Origin: Mariannaea sp. PMI_226
Taxonomy: Eukaryota > Ascomycota > Sordariomycetes > Hypocreales > Nectriaceae
Assembly: GCA_024336345.1 (NCBI GenBank)
Contig: JANFOG010000015.1
Span: 868,001 to 932,000 of the forward strand
Reading direction: 5' to 3'
DNA: 64,000 nucleotides
Shown here piece by piece: positions 34,844 to 45,141 of the stretch. The notes under the pieces are model-generated. The model searched no databases, was not told where the DNA came from, and was given only the letters and a program-made list of their open reading frames with translations. Within the stretch, counting starts at the first letter, position 1. Every line of letters starts with the position of its first letter. A program made the translations under genes and the position numbers.

Positions 34844-35449
34844 CTAGAGTAAGGTGGCTGGGTTATTCTGCTCCAGATGATACATAGCTGCTTGCCCATG
34901 TTCGTTGCCGCTTGGGGGAATATCCGTTTCCATCCCTAAGTCTTCCTTTAGGTTCCGACCATTAACATTGATTGGTTTACAATCCTGCAATATGAAGAGC
35001 ATTCTTGCCCATTCAGTTGAGCTTGGATTACGCCAGGCATGCATTGTGGCTCTCTGAATTGCGATGTCTCCCCTTTTGAGGACATGCACCTCGCCCGAAT
35101 CGAGATGCATCTCAATGATTCCCTCGATTACGACACCAAAGTCTAAACTTTGAGTGCGGTGCATCAATGGATTATCATTTTGGGGACAAAAGTCCACATA
35201 TCTGCAAACAGTCCCGCCAGGATTAACGAGACCGAGGCGGTTGGAGGCCATTAAGATCTCATGAGCTTTGATGTCTTGCTCATCATTCATGTCAGGAGGA
35301 AACTCATTCGTAGTGTAAGCGACATTGAACAAGAGTGTACCACTCCCTATTTGTTGCCATTTCGTGCTCGCTGTCGACAACACAACGGATTTGCCAGTTG
35401 ATCGATCGTGGGTAGTGATGAAGCGACGAATCGGAGTCAGGTTTGACAT
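34844..35449 (-). CDS. Cupin-domain protein
   Basis: Single exon, 201 residues. The C-terminal half is a cupin_2 barrel: HRTQSLDFGVVIEG (first motif, with H and a later acidic residue), then LKRGDIAIQRATMHAWRN (second motif with G-D and the metal His). The N-terminal half (IRRFITTHD, WQQIGSGTLLFNVAYTTN) follows the pattern of fungal stand-alone cupins found in catabolic and secondary-metabolite loci. It may act as a dioxygenase, isomerase or small-molecule sensor. The metal-binding set looks incomplete next to classic dioxygenases, so activity is uncertain. Confidence 0.82.
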   Translation of the reverse strand: MSNLTPIRRFITTHDRSTGKSVVLSTASTKWQQIGSGTLLFNVAYTTNEFPPDMNDEQDIKAHEILMASNRLGLVNPGGTVCRYVDFCPQNDNPLMHRTQSLDFGVVIEGIIEMHLDSGEVHVLKRGDIAIQRATMHAWRNPSSTEWARMLFILQDCKPINVNGRNLKEDLGMETDIPPSGNEHGQAAMYHLEQNNPATLL

Positions 35450-36172
35450 TTTTAGAAAATTATATATCTTTGACGTGCTAGATATCAGAAATCGTAGAAA
35501 GGAGAATAGAATGCTCAGACGATTTGCTCAAATTTCGTTTGAGGATGCCACATACAACCTCAAGACAAATGCGGAATTGGCAGCTTCATTTAATGATCTG
35601 CTTGAGTTTCCCAAACAGGCGAGCCATTCTGCATCATCGGGAATTCTCCACTTTCGTGGAATGTCTTGCTAGTTCTAAAGCAAAGGGGAAATTTAGGAGA
35701 TATCTTGGCGTAAAAAAGCCTTCAGGATCCACAAATTACTGTGAATGGGAGAGCGGTGGTGGGGGAACAAAGTGTGCATTGCATTGATATTTAATTCGAA
35801 CTCAAACGTCTTTGAAAAAGGAATATGCCGCTCATCAGCCAAGGGAAAAAAAGAAACTGGAGTTGTTTTCCTGCCAGATCATTAGGATTGATCAAACACA
35901 GTTGACCTCCAGTGTGAACTAAGACCTCTCCAACTGAATTTTCCGCTAGTGGGGCGATCAATAGTGGGGGTTTTCCCGACCGAAATCTGTTCAGCCAGTT
36001 CTAATTTATTTATGTATGATTCTGTTTAGCTGGTGGCAACGCCACTTTGATAACCCCACCTGAATAGTACGCCCAATCTCTAAAATAGTCAACCATCTCC
36101 TGTCCTAATTTGAATCAAGCTGAAGATCAGTGCTACCCTTCCCCAGATCCATGAGTAACAATGGTGAGCAAA
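35450..36172. promoter_or_regulatory. Divergent intergenic region
   Basis: About 720 bp between the cupin start and the CocE-type pseudogene start. It presumably held both promoters. No specific sites were seen. Confidence 0.35.
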
Positions 36173-36967
36173 ATGGAGCACATGATCATAGAACAAGATG
36201 TCGTAATCCCTTCCAATGGCATTGATTTGCGCGGATATTTTCCGACCACGGGGCAGCGAAGAAGTCCCGGTGATCATGACCATGGGACCCTATGGCAAAG
36301 GAGTTGAGTACTAGACGGCATATGCCACTCAGTGCAATTGGCTTGCCAAAACATACCCCAATATCCTACCTGGTTCCATGTGCTCTTTCATGATATGGGA
36401 GACTGTCGATCCGGAGCTATGGATCCCCTGGGGGGTATACTGTTATTCGTGTAGACTCCAGGGGTTCAGGCAGATCGCCAAGGTATCCAGATATATTGTC
36501 TCCCCAGGAAGCAAGAGACTATTACAATACAATCGAGTGGGCAGGGACACGATATTGGTGCAATGGCAAGGTTGGCTTTCACGGTATCTCGTATTATGCC
36601 ATTACGCAGTGGCAAGTTGCCGCACTCCAGTAAGTTATTCTGATGTACAAATGCATCCGTCTCTTCGCTTGTAGAATGAAGCGACTACAGTATAAGCATT
36701 GCTAAATTGATGATTATTTGACCACCACATCTTGCTTCAATGATACCACTGGAAGGAGCTGCTGGCTTCTATCGCGATGTTGCCCGGCACGGTGGAATAT
36801 TTTCCAATCTCTTCCTGGAGCTATGGCTCCCGGCCCAAGTTCACTCTGTTCAACACGGCAACCTAGCAGCACTACAGGATCCTTGGCTCAACGCCAGTTC
36901 AAGCGGAGCTGATCCAACCTTCTCATCGATGGTTCTAAGTGACGAACAACTGAAGATGAATCGTTGA
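36173..36967 (+). pseudogene. CocE/NonD-type hydrolase (X-Pro dipeptidyl-peptidase family), decayed
   Basis: Conserved blocks can be read in order but in different frames. EHMIIEQDVVIPSNGIDLRG opens the gene. A shift leads to VPVIMTMGPYGKGVEY followed by an in-frame TAG. ILPGSMCSFMIWETVDPELW follows, another shift leads to VIRVDSRGSGRSP, then LSPQEARDYY, EWAGTRYWCNGKVG and GISYYAITQWQVAALQ (the nucleophile Ser is kept). After a gap with a possible intron comes IPLEGAAGFYRDVARHGGI, then a stop. The C-terminal jelly-roll domain is missing. At least two frameshifts and one stop make it non-functional. Intact family members cleave esters or peptides. Confidence 0.85.
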
Positions 36968-37428
36968 GATATAAATTGGACAGTAAAGGAAACAGACAAT
37001 TGGTCAGCTAGCGTCCCGCTTTGGGTCGGGAAGCGTGGCTTATGAATCGTCCGTGGAAAATCGTACAACCTATACTTCTATTCTCATTCTAAAAAAGACT
37101 TCCTGCATAGATCAGTGCAACCCCTCTGGGCTTTGGAATTTCCTAACGTGACGTGCGTGGCTCCGTTGTTTCCGCATTGAGGAGCCGGGAGAGCCTTAGC
37201 AGGATTTAAGGCTTTTACAACTTGTTTCTGCGGCTCGTATCACGAGTTGCATATGAGTACACGAATTTTGACGCCCAGATGAGCAGTATTAAATGCGGTA
37301 AGTTTCTGCCATGGTTGATATAATTTCTGTAAGGAATTGATGTTCTACTGGGATCAGAATAGATGTCCCATTAACATATAAGAATTCCAAAATTACCCTC
37401 GCAATTAGTAGTGGTAGCAAGCCTTTGT
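36968..37428. other. Intergenic, no gene seen
   Basis: About 460 bp between the decayed hydrolase and the stop of the FAH-family gene. Nothing recognisable. Confidence 0.4.
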
Positions 37429-38398
37429 TCAAGCGACGTCGAAATATTCCTCAGCCACAATTTCATTGTCTATACTTCCAATACCATCTATCTCGAGTCC
37501 GACGTTGTCTCCAACTTGTAATCGAAACCTAGCCTGCTCAATTCCTGTTCCGCCTGGCCAGGTCCCGGTTCCGATAAGTTCCCCAGCATGTAGCCGAGTT
37601 CCTTTTGAGATGTGTGAGATGGCCTCACCCAGATTGAATTTCCATTTGCCAGGTTTGCACTCTCGAACCAGGCGTCCATTCAGAATAATTCGGCCGGCGA
37701 GGTCTGCCACCTTGGGAAGGATCTCGCCCGCAGTGACGACTACTGACGAGATACTGTTGGCAAAGGACTTAGAATGCTGCGGGCCAAACCCGCTGCGAAT
37801 GTGTTAGCAATTTAGGAGATGAATGTTTGGTTGCTCTGTAGGGAGAAATATACCTTGACATCTCAGCTATCTGCACGTTCCGAGCACTGAAATCATTCAA
37901 GACACAAAATCCTGCAATCGCAGCTGTAGCTTCCTCGACGCTTGCATTGAAAATAGGCGAACCTAGTATAACGCCCAATTCCAACTCCACGTCTAGGTAG
38001 TCACAATACGTTGGACAATGTATCGGCGAGCCGTCTGCATATATGGCTAGGTGATTAGACTGATAAAATATTGGCTGCTTGTACCAAAGTGCAGGAGGGT
38101 TAAAGGCGGGAAATTTCCAGCCTGTCATGGCGGAATATAACTTGCCAATCTTGCTGGTAAATGGATAATAAACCTGAGCCATCCCTGACGCTGAGTTGTA
38201 GTAGTGTTCTTCAGAGAGCATGAGATCCCGGTAGGAGAGTGGCTGAAAGGGTAAATTTTGCTTCAACGGGTCGTCAGACGCTGAAGGATATTTCTGCAGT
38301 ACCCTGAGCAGACTGTCGCCTGTTGGGGAGAGGTCATATTTACTGTAAATCTCGCCGTTGCATCCAACTATCTCGCTGCCCTTTCTATAGTATTTCAT
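37429..38398 (-). CDS. Fumarylacetoacetate hydrolase (FAH) family protein
   Basis: Two exons: 37854-38398 and 37429-37792 (61-bp intron), giving 302 residues. The ATG is three codons inside the open frame. The metal site is recognisable: VELELGVILG (E-x-E) and LNDFSARNVQ (first Asp). The second exon supplies the substrate-loop and C-terminal sheet (AGELIGTGTWPGGTG, VGDNVGLEIDGIG, which is the family's GDxVxxxIxGIG end). At ~300 residues it is closer to FAHD/2-oxo-hydratase members than to true fumarylacetoacetase (about 420). It should cleave or decarboxylate a 2,4-dioxo-type product of ring catabolism. The usual R-D in SARD-x-Q is R-N here. Confidence 0.87.
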
Positions 38399-39222
38399 AT
38401 TGAACAAATACAGATGACGCGATAAATCGATTGGGTAAACGGGGAATGTTTTATTTATTTGATTGCTTTCATGCTTCTTAGGATTTCTAGAAATCTAACA
38501 TCCCCAAAAATTTTCTTTGCACACCAAACAAGTTGAGAGTATGAAAGAAAATAGGGTATGCTGAGGTAACGCAAATTACCCGAGGTCTCGGCAAACCAGA
38601 GGAACGATTCCGCGTTGTAAGGCCTTCGCACACATATTGATCAGAGTTGCAGGATTTACGTTTCCCGATGCATGGCGAATATCGCAAAACTAAGTATCTG
38701 TAAAGGCCGTTGTGCAGCGTTTTCGATACCAACAGAGGTGCTCAACCTCCAACAGCACCAGAGTCGGATGAGATTTGAGATTAAATGACCAGGGTTAATC
38801 CCCTCATCAACCTCGCCGAGAACCAACTCGACCCACTCTGCATCGGTTAAAGCGTCATGTTATTTATAATTTTCCGTCCTACCTCACATTATACTAAATC
38901 CAGTCGGGATAAAGTTTTCCTACGGTCGGAAATCTTGCGGGGGCACATCTTATTGTGCTTACCTGTGAATCTCGGATATGCATCAGCTCCTGTTATTTTC
39001 AGGCCTTCAATGATAATACAATTATGGGCTTTGCAGCTATGTTTTATAGAAGCAGCGTCTTACTTTCAATCTACGGTCCATATAGTGAATTCATTGATAT
39101 TGTGAAGGTTAAGAAATTTGGGTTCTCAATTTATCTGCGGATGGCGCTGCGGTGGAGAGCTAATGGTGGTGGAGCTCACCTGGCTCACTCGGACTCACGC
39201 GAAATTTTCCCAAGAGTCACCA
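38399..39222. other. Intergenic, no gene seen
   Basis: About 820 bp upstream of the FAH-family gene; it includes its promoter. Short ORFs here have no features. Confidence 0.4.
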
Positions 39223-39457
39223 TATTGTGGGGAGCCCATTTTCATATAGACGAGACCTATAGATACCTCGAGCCTCCTAGCATAACATACCCAGAGGGTG
39301 ATCTTAGTAGCCGGTCTTAGAGGGTCCTATGGGCCCCCTGGGCCCCCCTCCCCCTATTTAGGGGGGCATCTCAAAGGGAAAACCCCTCATAAGATTACAT
39401 AGTCTAAAGAAGTTAGTTATTATTATATCTACATTCTTAATCCTATATTTTATAACA
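39223..39457 (+). repeat. Relic solo LTR of the copia family, transition-mutated
   Basis: This aligns end to end with the LTR at 2415-2663. Nearly identical anchors remain (CTATAGATACCTC near 39258, GGTGATCTTAGTAGCCGGTCT at 39298-39318), with small deletions in the G/C-rich run. Most other differences are C-to-T or G-to-A: the terminal CCGTGACA has become TTATAACA. Nothing of the element's interior is next to it, so it is a solo LTR or fragment. The pattern fits repeat-induced point mutation (RIP) or methylation decay. Confidence 0.8.
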
Positions 39458-39971
39458 ATTATAAGCTTAATATACTAATTCTTTTAAATATATTTTTTAT
39501 TAATTAAATAGATTATTATAAAACTATTATATTGGGGGCAAAATTCACTTCTTTGGAATATGCTGCTTACATTACCTAATCCACTTTTCACTTCACTTTT
39601 TATAATTTGATTGGCTCACATTTGTAGTAATAGGCCTTATAAAATAACCGTAAAACATTGCAAATAAGGCGTCTTCATACTATTGAATATATCTTGTTTT
39701 TGCCTTGACTTTTTGGCTTTTTATATGACGTGTGATTTGTGTTTCCATTGGATCAAATGGTTTCCTTCACTTCTATCTAATTTGTTTGGCTAATATCCTT
39801 CGCTTTCCAGATTTATGGTGTGGCTGTTCTTAGCAGCCTGTCGCGACCATTTCGCACATCGTTCTTCCGCATCATGAGACCTACGTTGGTGGGTGGTTTT
39901 GGGCGTGGGGTTTTCTCCCGACAAAGTAATAATATACTGTATTCAAACTTGGTTATGTATGTATGCCAGAC
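39458..39971. other. AT-rich flank of the relic LTR
   Basis: About 510 bp. The first 100 bp are extremely AT-rich, consistent with RIP spreading past the repeat. No gene. Confidence 0.4.
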
Positions 39972-41504
39972 CTAATCGACAGTATCATCCCACTTATCGA
40001 CTGGCAGAGGCAGGCTTCTATCAACATTTATGAGAAGACACCGGCTGGCCTTGTCCGCCAGCATACTCAGATGCCGGTAACTCCCCCCAAACCTTGTACC
40101 CACAATCCTCACCGTCTCCATTAACGTATCAATAGCGCCAACATCCATGGCCGATCCCTGACTCCCGGCTGGAACCAGCGACAGAAGATCGGCTAGCGAA
40201 CACCCCACATCGAAGACCTTTTCCAGTATCCCAATGCCATTAGCCTCGAAGGCCTGAGTCGGCAACAGCTGAGACGTAAGAACAATGCCACGCGCAATGC
40301 TGACTGGGTAATGCAGCGACATGACATCTTCGCTGCTTGCAGTGGAAAGCATTGTTTTCGACGTACAGAGCTTCCAGACTATGATCTTGAGCCATTGTCG
40401 CGATACGAGGAGGTCTGCTTGCTGGACCTGAGAGTAATTCGACACATTGAGGAGCGTGTACTTGAGGAGGTTCTGTAGCCTTGAAAGGTGTGCAGGATCG
40501 GTTGAGTTCGATGGAGTTGCAGAGTTCCAGTTTGCGATGAAGCCCGAGTCAAAAGGGCGAAAGAGGGAGACGAGATCGAGGAAGCCAAGCAGGATCTCAG
40601 CATCCGAGGACAATGGATGGACGATAGGTAGGTTCAAAGTGCTCTGCAGTGTGATTGGCCGATTCCTCTGTAGTGCGTATGCCCTTTCTGTGATGAACAA
40701 CACCCAGAACATGCGTCGAGCGTACGTCGCCAAGATTGGATCGTCGGCATCGCTGTAGGTGGCTTCTTCGTGCAAGCGCAGCGTCTGCAGGATGGTAATG
40801 GCCTCCCGCAGGTAATACCACGCCGAATTGTCCTTCTCCATGCAGAAGAAGGCGGCATAAAGGAAGAAGGATGTTTGGATGTGGGTCAAGGACGGGTTCT
40901 CGGCGAGATTGCAGTGCTGTCTCGAGCGGAGTGTCTCGGATATGAGGAAGTCGGCAGGTGGGATTGTGAGATCATCCTGGGCAGATGAGGGCAGTAGGAT
41001 TTCTGGGGAGAGTGCAATGACCGCGCAGCAAGCCGCGATGAGGCCATACTGCTCTACTGTGCTTGGTATTTGCTCAATTTGTTGGCGATCCAGGATTGGC
41101 GTGAGCGGGTACTTGTGCTTGAAGTAGGCGTTGAGACACCATTGGATGACTGCTCCACTGATTTGAGGTGATGGCTGAAAGGCGGCGTCTGAAGAAGATG
41201 ATTCCGGTGTCCTTTTGGACTGGGATGCTTTGGAGTCAGCAGATCTGTCACCGGGGCTAGACAGAGGGTACTTCCAAATCACTGGTGGAGGTCGTCGTTG
41301 AAGTGGCCGTCGTGCATGGCGTGGGCCTCCCTTGGGCCCTGTCTTCTTGTGTACCGCAAAATAGGTACAATCTGCCGTTGACTCTTGGCAGTTTGTGCAC
41401 GGCCGGCAGCCGTCACAGCGAATCTTGCGTAGATGGCAGGGATCGCAAGCTTGCCGGACTTTAGATGGCCTCTTCGGCGGCCTTGGATCGGCTAAGCGGG
41501 ACAT
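39972..41504 (-). CDS. Zn(II)2Cys6 regulator of the MAL/AmyR group, likely maltose-cluster activator
   Basis: Single exon, 510 residues from the ATG 14 codons inside the open frame. The DNA-binding domain is near the N-terminus: C-x2-C-x6-C-x5-C-x2-C-x6-C (CDPCHLRKIRCDG...CTNC...C). It is followed by HKKTGPKGGPR, the K-x-(R/T)-GPKG linker typical of fungal sugar regulators such as Mal63, SUC1 and AmyR. The middle has a helical fungal regulatory domain (WYYLREAITILQTLRLHEEAT, ARRMFWVLFITERAYALQR). It shares the minus strand with the sugar transporter, and the alpha-glucosidase is two genes away. The nearest inference is an activator induced by maltose or a related alpha-glucoside. Confidence 0.85.
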   Translation of the reverse strand: MSRLADPRPPKRPSKVRQACDPCHLRKIRCDGCRPCTNCQESTADCTYFAVHKKTGPKGGPRHARRPLQRRPPPVIWKYPLSSPGDRSADSKASQSKRTPESSSSDAAFQPSPQISGAVIQWCLNAYFKHKYPLTPILDRQQIEQIPSTVEQYGLIAACCAVIALSPEILLPSSAQDDLTIPPADFLISETLRSRQHCNLAENPSLTHIQTSFFLYAAFFCMEKDNSAWYYLREAITILQTLRLHEEATYSDADDPILATYARRMFWVLFITERAYALQRNRPITLQSTLNLPIVHPLSSDAEILLGFLDLVSLFRPFDSGFIANWNSATPSNSTDPAHLSRLQNLLKYTLLNVSNYSQVQQADLLVSRQWLKIIVWKLCTSKTMLSTASSEDVMSLHYPVSIARGIVLTSQLLPTQAFEANGIGILEKVFDVGCSLADLLSLVPAGSQGSAMDVGAIDTLMETVRIVGTRFGGSYRHLSMLADKASRCLLINVDRSLPLPVDKWDDTVD

Positions 41505-42795
41505 GATCTGAATTAGGCAGCTGGGTAGGGGGTTTGGATTAAACAAAGTGCCTCGAGGAACGGAAGGCTCTTTGAGGACGGGCTAGGGACTCCACCAAAT
41601 CCCACCAGTCACAAAATCCACGTGACTTGAACGCAACGCCGTGTCAACATCATGGGTGCGCGCGGGCTTCATGTCTTCCTGTAACGAGGAAGGGAGGCAA
41701 TACCCACTCGGCCAATAGACCAAAAAGTTCCAGCAATAATCGCATTGATCGCATTATTCTGTTACCTCATACTCATATATAACGGTTTCCCCGTAACACT
41801 TCCTTTGCATCGCGACAAAAAGCCCGCCTACAAACAACATCAAATTTTTTTTAAAAATCATATACAAAGCTACAAAACACACTAGCCGGAAGCTATAAAT
41901 AGCAATAGAGGGCTGGAAATGCCTCCCCTAACATGTTTGATATCTCTAGAAGTTATTTATAGCTATAGTAAGGCTAGTCATACCAAATAGAATAAGCAAA
42001 TTATGTATTGTGTTGGGGTTATGTGACTTTCCTATTTGGGAAGTCGAGTGATTTGGCTCCTGGCTCCGCCCCTGCCAATCCGGATATAGCTGCGGGTCAT
42101 GCGGCTGCAACCGTTTTGGAATAAATTAATCAATTAATCAATTAAACCTTACATCGCGACCGGCGTCTTTCTTTTTATTCTATTCATGTTTCCTCTCCTC
42201 CTTCAATTCAAATTTCTTCCGACCTGTCCCATGATTTCGCTTCCCTAATTATCTCTTTACTTAACTACTCCAGCATCTCCTTAACCTAGGCTATCTGCCC
42301 CGGCATCGTATTCCCCATTGAATCATGCTCTCGCGCCTCAGAGAAAAGTGTAATGCCATCGAGCATCCTATACCGCGATAGCTGTATACATGGGCTGTAT
42401 GAGTCGCACTGGCTCGGAACCACCTAGCTATTAATATTTGTAGTCTCAAACTCTAGCGCTACCTAATCTAATGTTCTACCTATACCTTATAGTACATTTA
42501 TGTAAACGCCAGTATGTATAGTAACATGAAGCCAGTGAGCCGCTGACTATCCACATTTTTTCCCTGTCCCCTGCTTCATTGGGTATTGTATAAGGCTCCA
42601 CTGAGTCACGACTCACAAGGAGGGAAGGGGTAGGAATTGGTATTTTATTCTCCATTATTGACTTCATAAGATAGCATGTACTCCGTACACCTGTCTAGGT
42701 GGCCAAGTTTAACCCAGCGAAGACTTCCAGACCTATCTCACTGTTGTCTATAGTATTATGCCATACGAAGCATGATTGAGTTATCTACCACCGCT
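41505..42795. other. Intergenic region with an LTR-like repeat
   Basis: About 1.3 kb between the regulator start and the transporter stop. It includes the regulator promoter and a stretch shared with 53.4 kb (listed separately). No gene was seen. Confidence 0.4.
42006..42050. repeat. 45-bp shared segment, possible LTR end
   Basis: It aligns with 53401-53445 with only four or five differences (core GACTTTCCTATTTGGGAAGT). Sequence on this side runs TGTTGGGGTT...AACCTTACA (about 42011-42150). That would fit a TG...CA LTR of about 140 bp, but without a second full copy this is not proven. Confidence 0.45.
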
Positions 42796-44459
42796 CTATG
42801 CACGCGGCTTTCGAACAACGATTCCGTCATCCACAACAAACTTGTCAAACTTTCTCAGGGGAACACCCTTGGCATACAGGCAATCAATGTCATGATAGGT
42901 CCTGTTCTTCGTTTCAGGCTGGAAGAACCACAGCGTGCCCAAAATAACGACCTCAGCAGCAACAAACAGAAACATGACCTTTCCACCCCAGTTCAGCTGG
43001 TCGGGGTTGATGAAGAACGGGAACAAAGACGACAGCATGAGCGCAGTGAGCTGCTGGCACATAAGACTGAAAGCAATCGTCTTAGGACGTGTTGCCTGGG
43101 AAGCGGTCTCCTGCGCGACAGCCCAGCCGAAGCAGCCCACTGTGGCGGTGTAAAGCATCGACCATGTCATCATGAAGGCAAGGAGGGCCGTGTTGGCACC
43201 TTTGTTGGCTGTGCCTGCGAGTGAGGTACCTGCGATGATGACGGACCAGCAGCAGAGTAGCGAACCGCCGCCGATGAGGGACTTGCGGCGAGGAAGGATG
43301 TCTGAGACTGCGACAGCAACACAGTTGGAGAGGAATTGGAGGGTCGAGGATATAGCAGTCAGGCCGAAGGGATCAGACTGGCCGATGAGTTCGAAGTAGT
43401 ACGTCTGGTATGTGTCTGCATAGGTTAGCACATCGTGCAACAATTCTACGGCTAAGATAACTTACTCGCAAAGTAGCCACCAGAAAAGTTCTGAGATTGC
43501 AGTCCAAGCACCGCAACGAGAGTTCTCGATCGGTGCTCCTTGGAGAAGATGGCCCTCCAACTTGTCTGCTTCGCCATGTTGGCCTCGCCAGCTGCGACCT
43601 GAAGCTCAGACTTGATAAAATTGAGCCGCTCCTCGACGTCGCCATTCTGGCCAAAGAGCTTGATGATAGCATTGCGAGCATCGTCATCTCTGCCTTGCTT
43701 GACATACCAAACCGGAGATTCGGGCAGGAAGGGGAGGATGAGGGCGAAAAGTCCCGGGACGAGGAATGTCATAACAAAAGCAAGTCGATAACTCCATTCG
43801 CCTTGGATCTTGGATGATCCCCAGCCTGTGATGGACGAGAGGAAAAAGCCCAGCACGATTATGACGTTTGTCAAGGAGCTGAGGGAGCTTCGGAGGGCAG
43901 CTGGCGCGTTCTCAGTGACATACAGCGGAGGTGTGGCAGTTGAAAGGCCGACCGAGAGGCCCAGCAGAAGCTTAGAGACGAAGAGAATGGGCAGACTCGG
44001 GGCGAAGACAAGCGCAAAGGACGAGGCCAGGGACAGCACGACGGCAGTCCAGAGCACAGCCTTTCGGCCGACATAGTCTGCACACTGGCCCGTCAGGAAC
44101 GCCCCAAGAACCTGACCAATAGTGCTGGCCGCGTTCCAAAGAGACTGCCAAAGCGCTGGGATGACATATTGATCTCCGATGGAATAGTATTCCCCGTAGA
44201 CCTTGCGGAACTCGGGAAAGGCGATAGCTACGCCAGACAGACCAGAGTCGTAACCCCATCCGAAGACTAGGGACATGATGTAGAGCGACCAGAGAACATA
44301 GCGCTTGTCCTTTTTGAGATTTGTCCAGAGGCGCTGGTATTGCTGCTTGGGCGTAAGATCTTGGGCGTCGATGGCTTCTTGCACCGCCTTCGAGTCTGCG
44401 ATGGGTGATTTCTCGATGTGGTCGGACACAGTCGTCACGGCCTCAGGCTTGGTATCCAT
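42796..44459 (-). CDS. MFS sugar transporter, maltose permease type
   Basis: Two exons: 43466-44459 and 42796-43415 (50-bp intron with GTGCTAACC branch site), giving 537 residues. The start is the first ATG, 15 codons inside the open frame. It has about 12 hydrophobic segments with sugar-porter signatures: GWGYDSGLSG in TM1, GQCADYVGRKAVLW (G-x-x-x-D-x-x-G-R-K loop), PESPVWYVKQGR after TM6, QETASQATRPKT, and PETKNRTYHDID at the end (PETKGRT equivalent). The long cytosolic N-terminus and these loops fit the fungal alpha-glucoside:H+ symporters (MalP/MAL11-like). It is divergent from the alpha-glucosidase, so both likely share a promoter region and inducer. Plasma membrane. Confidence 0.9.
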
Positions 44460-45141
44460 ATTGATGAGGGTATAAATGGAGACTAAAGAAGAAGATGGAA
44501 ACAATTGAGGTGATCTGAAACTTGTTAAGATGTCCTACTGGTATACGCGAGAGGCATCATCCCGAGTCTATATATCAACGGCCTGAGGTGCAGCAAGGTT
44601 TTCTATCCCTAGACAAACGGTATGGTTTTTTCCTCTTGACGGAGCCCCATGAGGAATCATGTGAGACAAAGAAGAGAAGCCAATGAATAGGGTCAATCCG
44701 GGGTAGTTCAACTTGTACAACACTTTGGAATGGGCTCCAGGATCTCCAGGATGGTGCTGCCTTAGCGCTCTGGGTGAAATGGTTGAAATTCGACAAATCA
44801 CTCAGTGGGTATGAACGGGGTGAATTATAATTGGTGCGCTGGCGGACCGACGAGAGTTGTTCCTCTCGGGCTTCCCCGTGAATCATAATTCAACCATCAG
44901 AGTTCAGCCGATCCTCCTCGTCGGCGTTAGCGTAACGGCGTTAGCGTAAATTGACATGGGATCTACAAGGCCAGAGGCTCCAATGACGAATTCAACCGAA
45001 ATTCACCATCTTCGAGTCCCCGGGCCAGATGCAGCATCGTCGGACCGGCGAGTAAGCATCGGGTATAAGAGACATGAGAACAAACTACTAGCTCTTCCAA
45101 TACGTAAATTCAGGCTCATCGAGAGTCGAGATCACAACACA
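44460..45141. promoter_or_regulatory. Bidirectional promoter, transporter / alpha-glucosidase
   Basis: About 680 bp between divergent start codons. It contains the tandem 14-bp repeat at 44922-44949. The plus-strand frame of the glucosidase is open back to 44956 but does not look like maltase N-terminus, so it is treated as leader. Confidence 0.6.
44922..44949 (+). promoter_or_regulatory. Tandem 14-bp repeat, candidate regulator site
   Basis: Two perfect adjacent copies of CGGCGTTAGCGTAA place two CGG triplets 14 bp apart (CGG-N11-CGG). It lies 193 bp before the glucosidase ATG. Zn2Cys6 proteins bind paired CGG triplets, so this is a reasonable operator candidate for the neighbouring regulator; unproven. 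Confidence 0.45.

Noticed and set aside
44956..45141. 62-codon N-terminal extension of the alpha-glucosidase
   Set aside because: The extra residues do not look like a maltase N-terminus or a signal peptide, while the ATG at 45142 has a good context and gives the normal family start and length.
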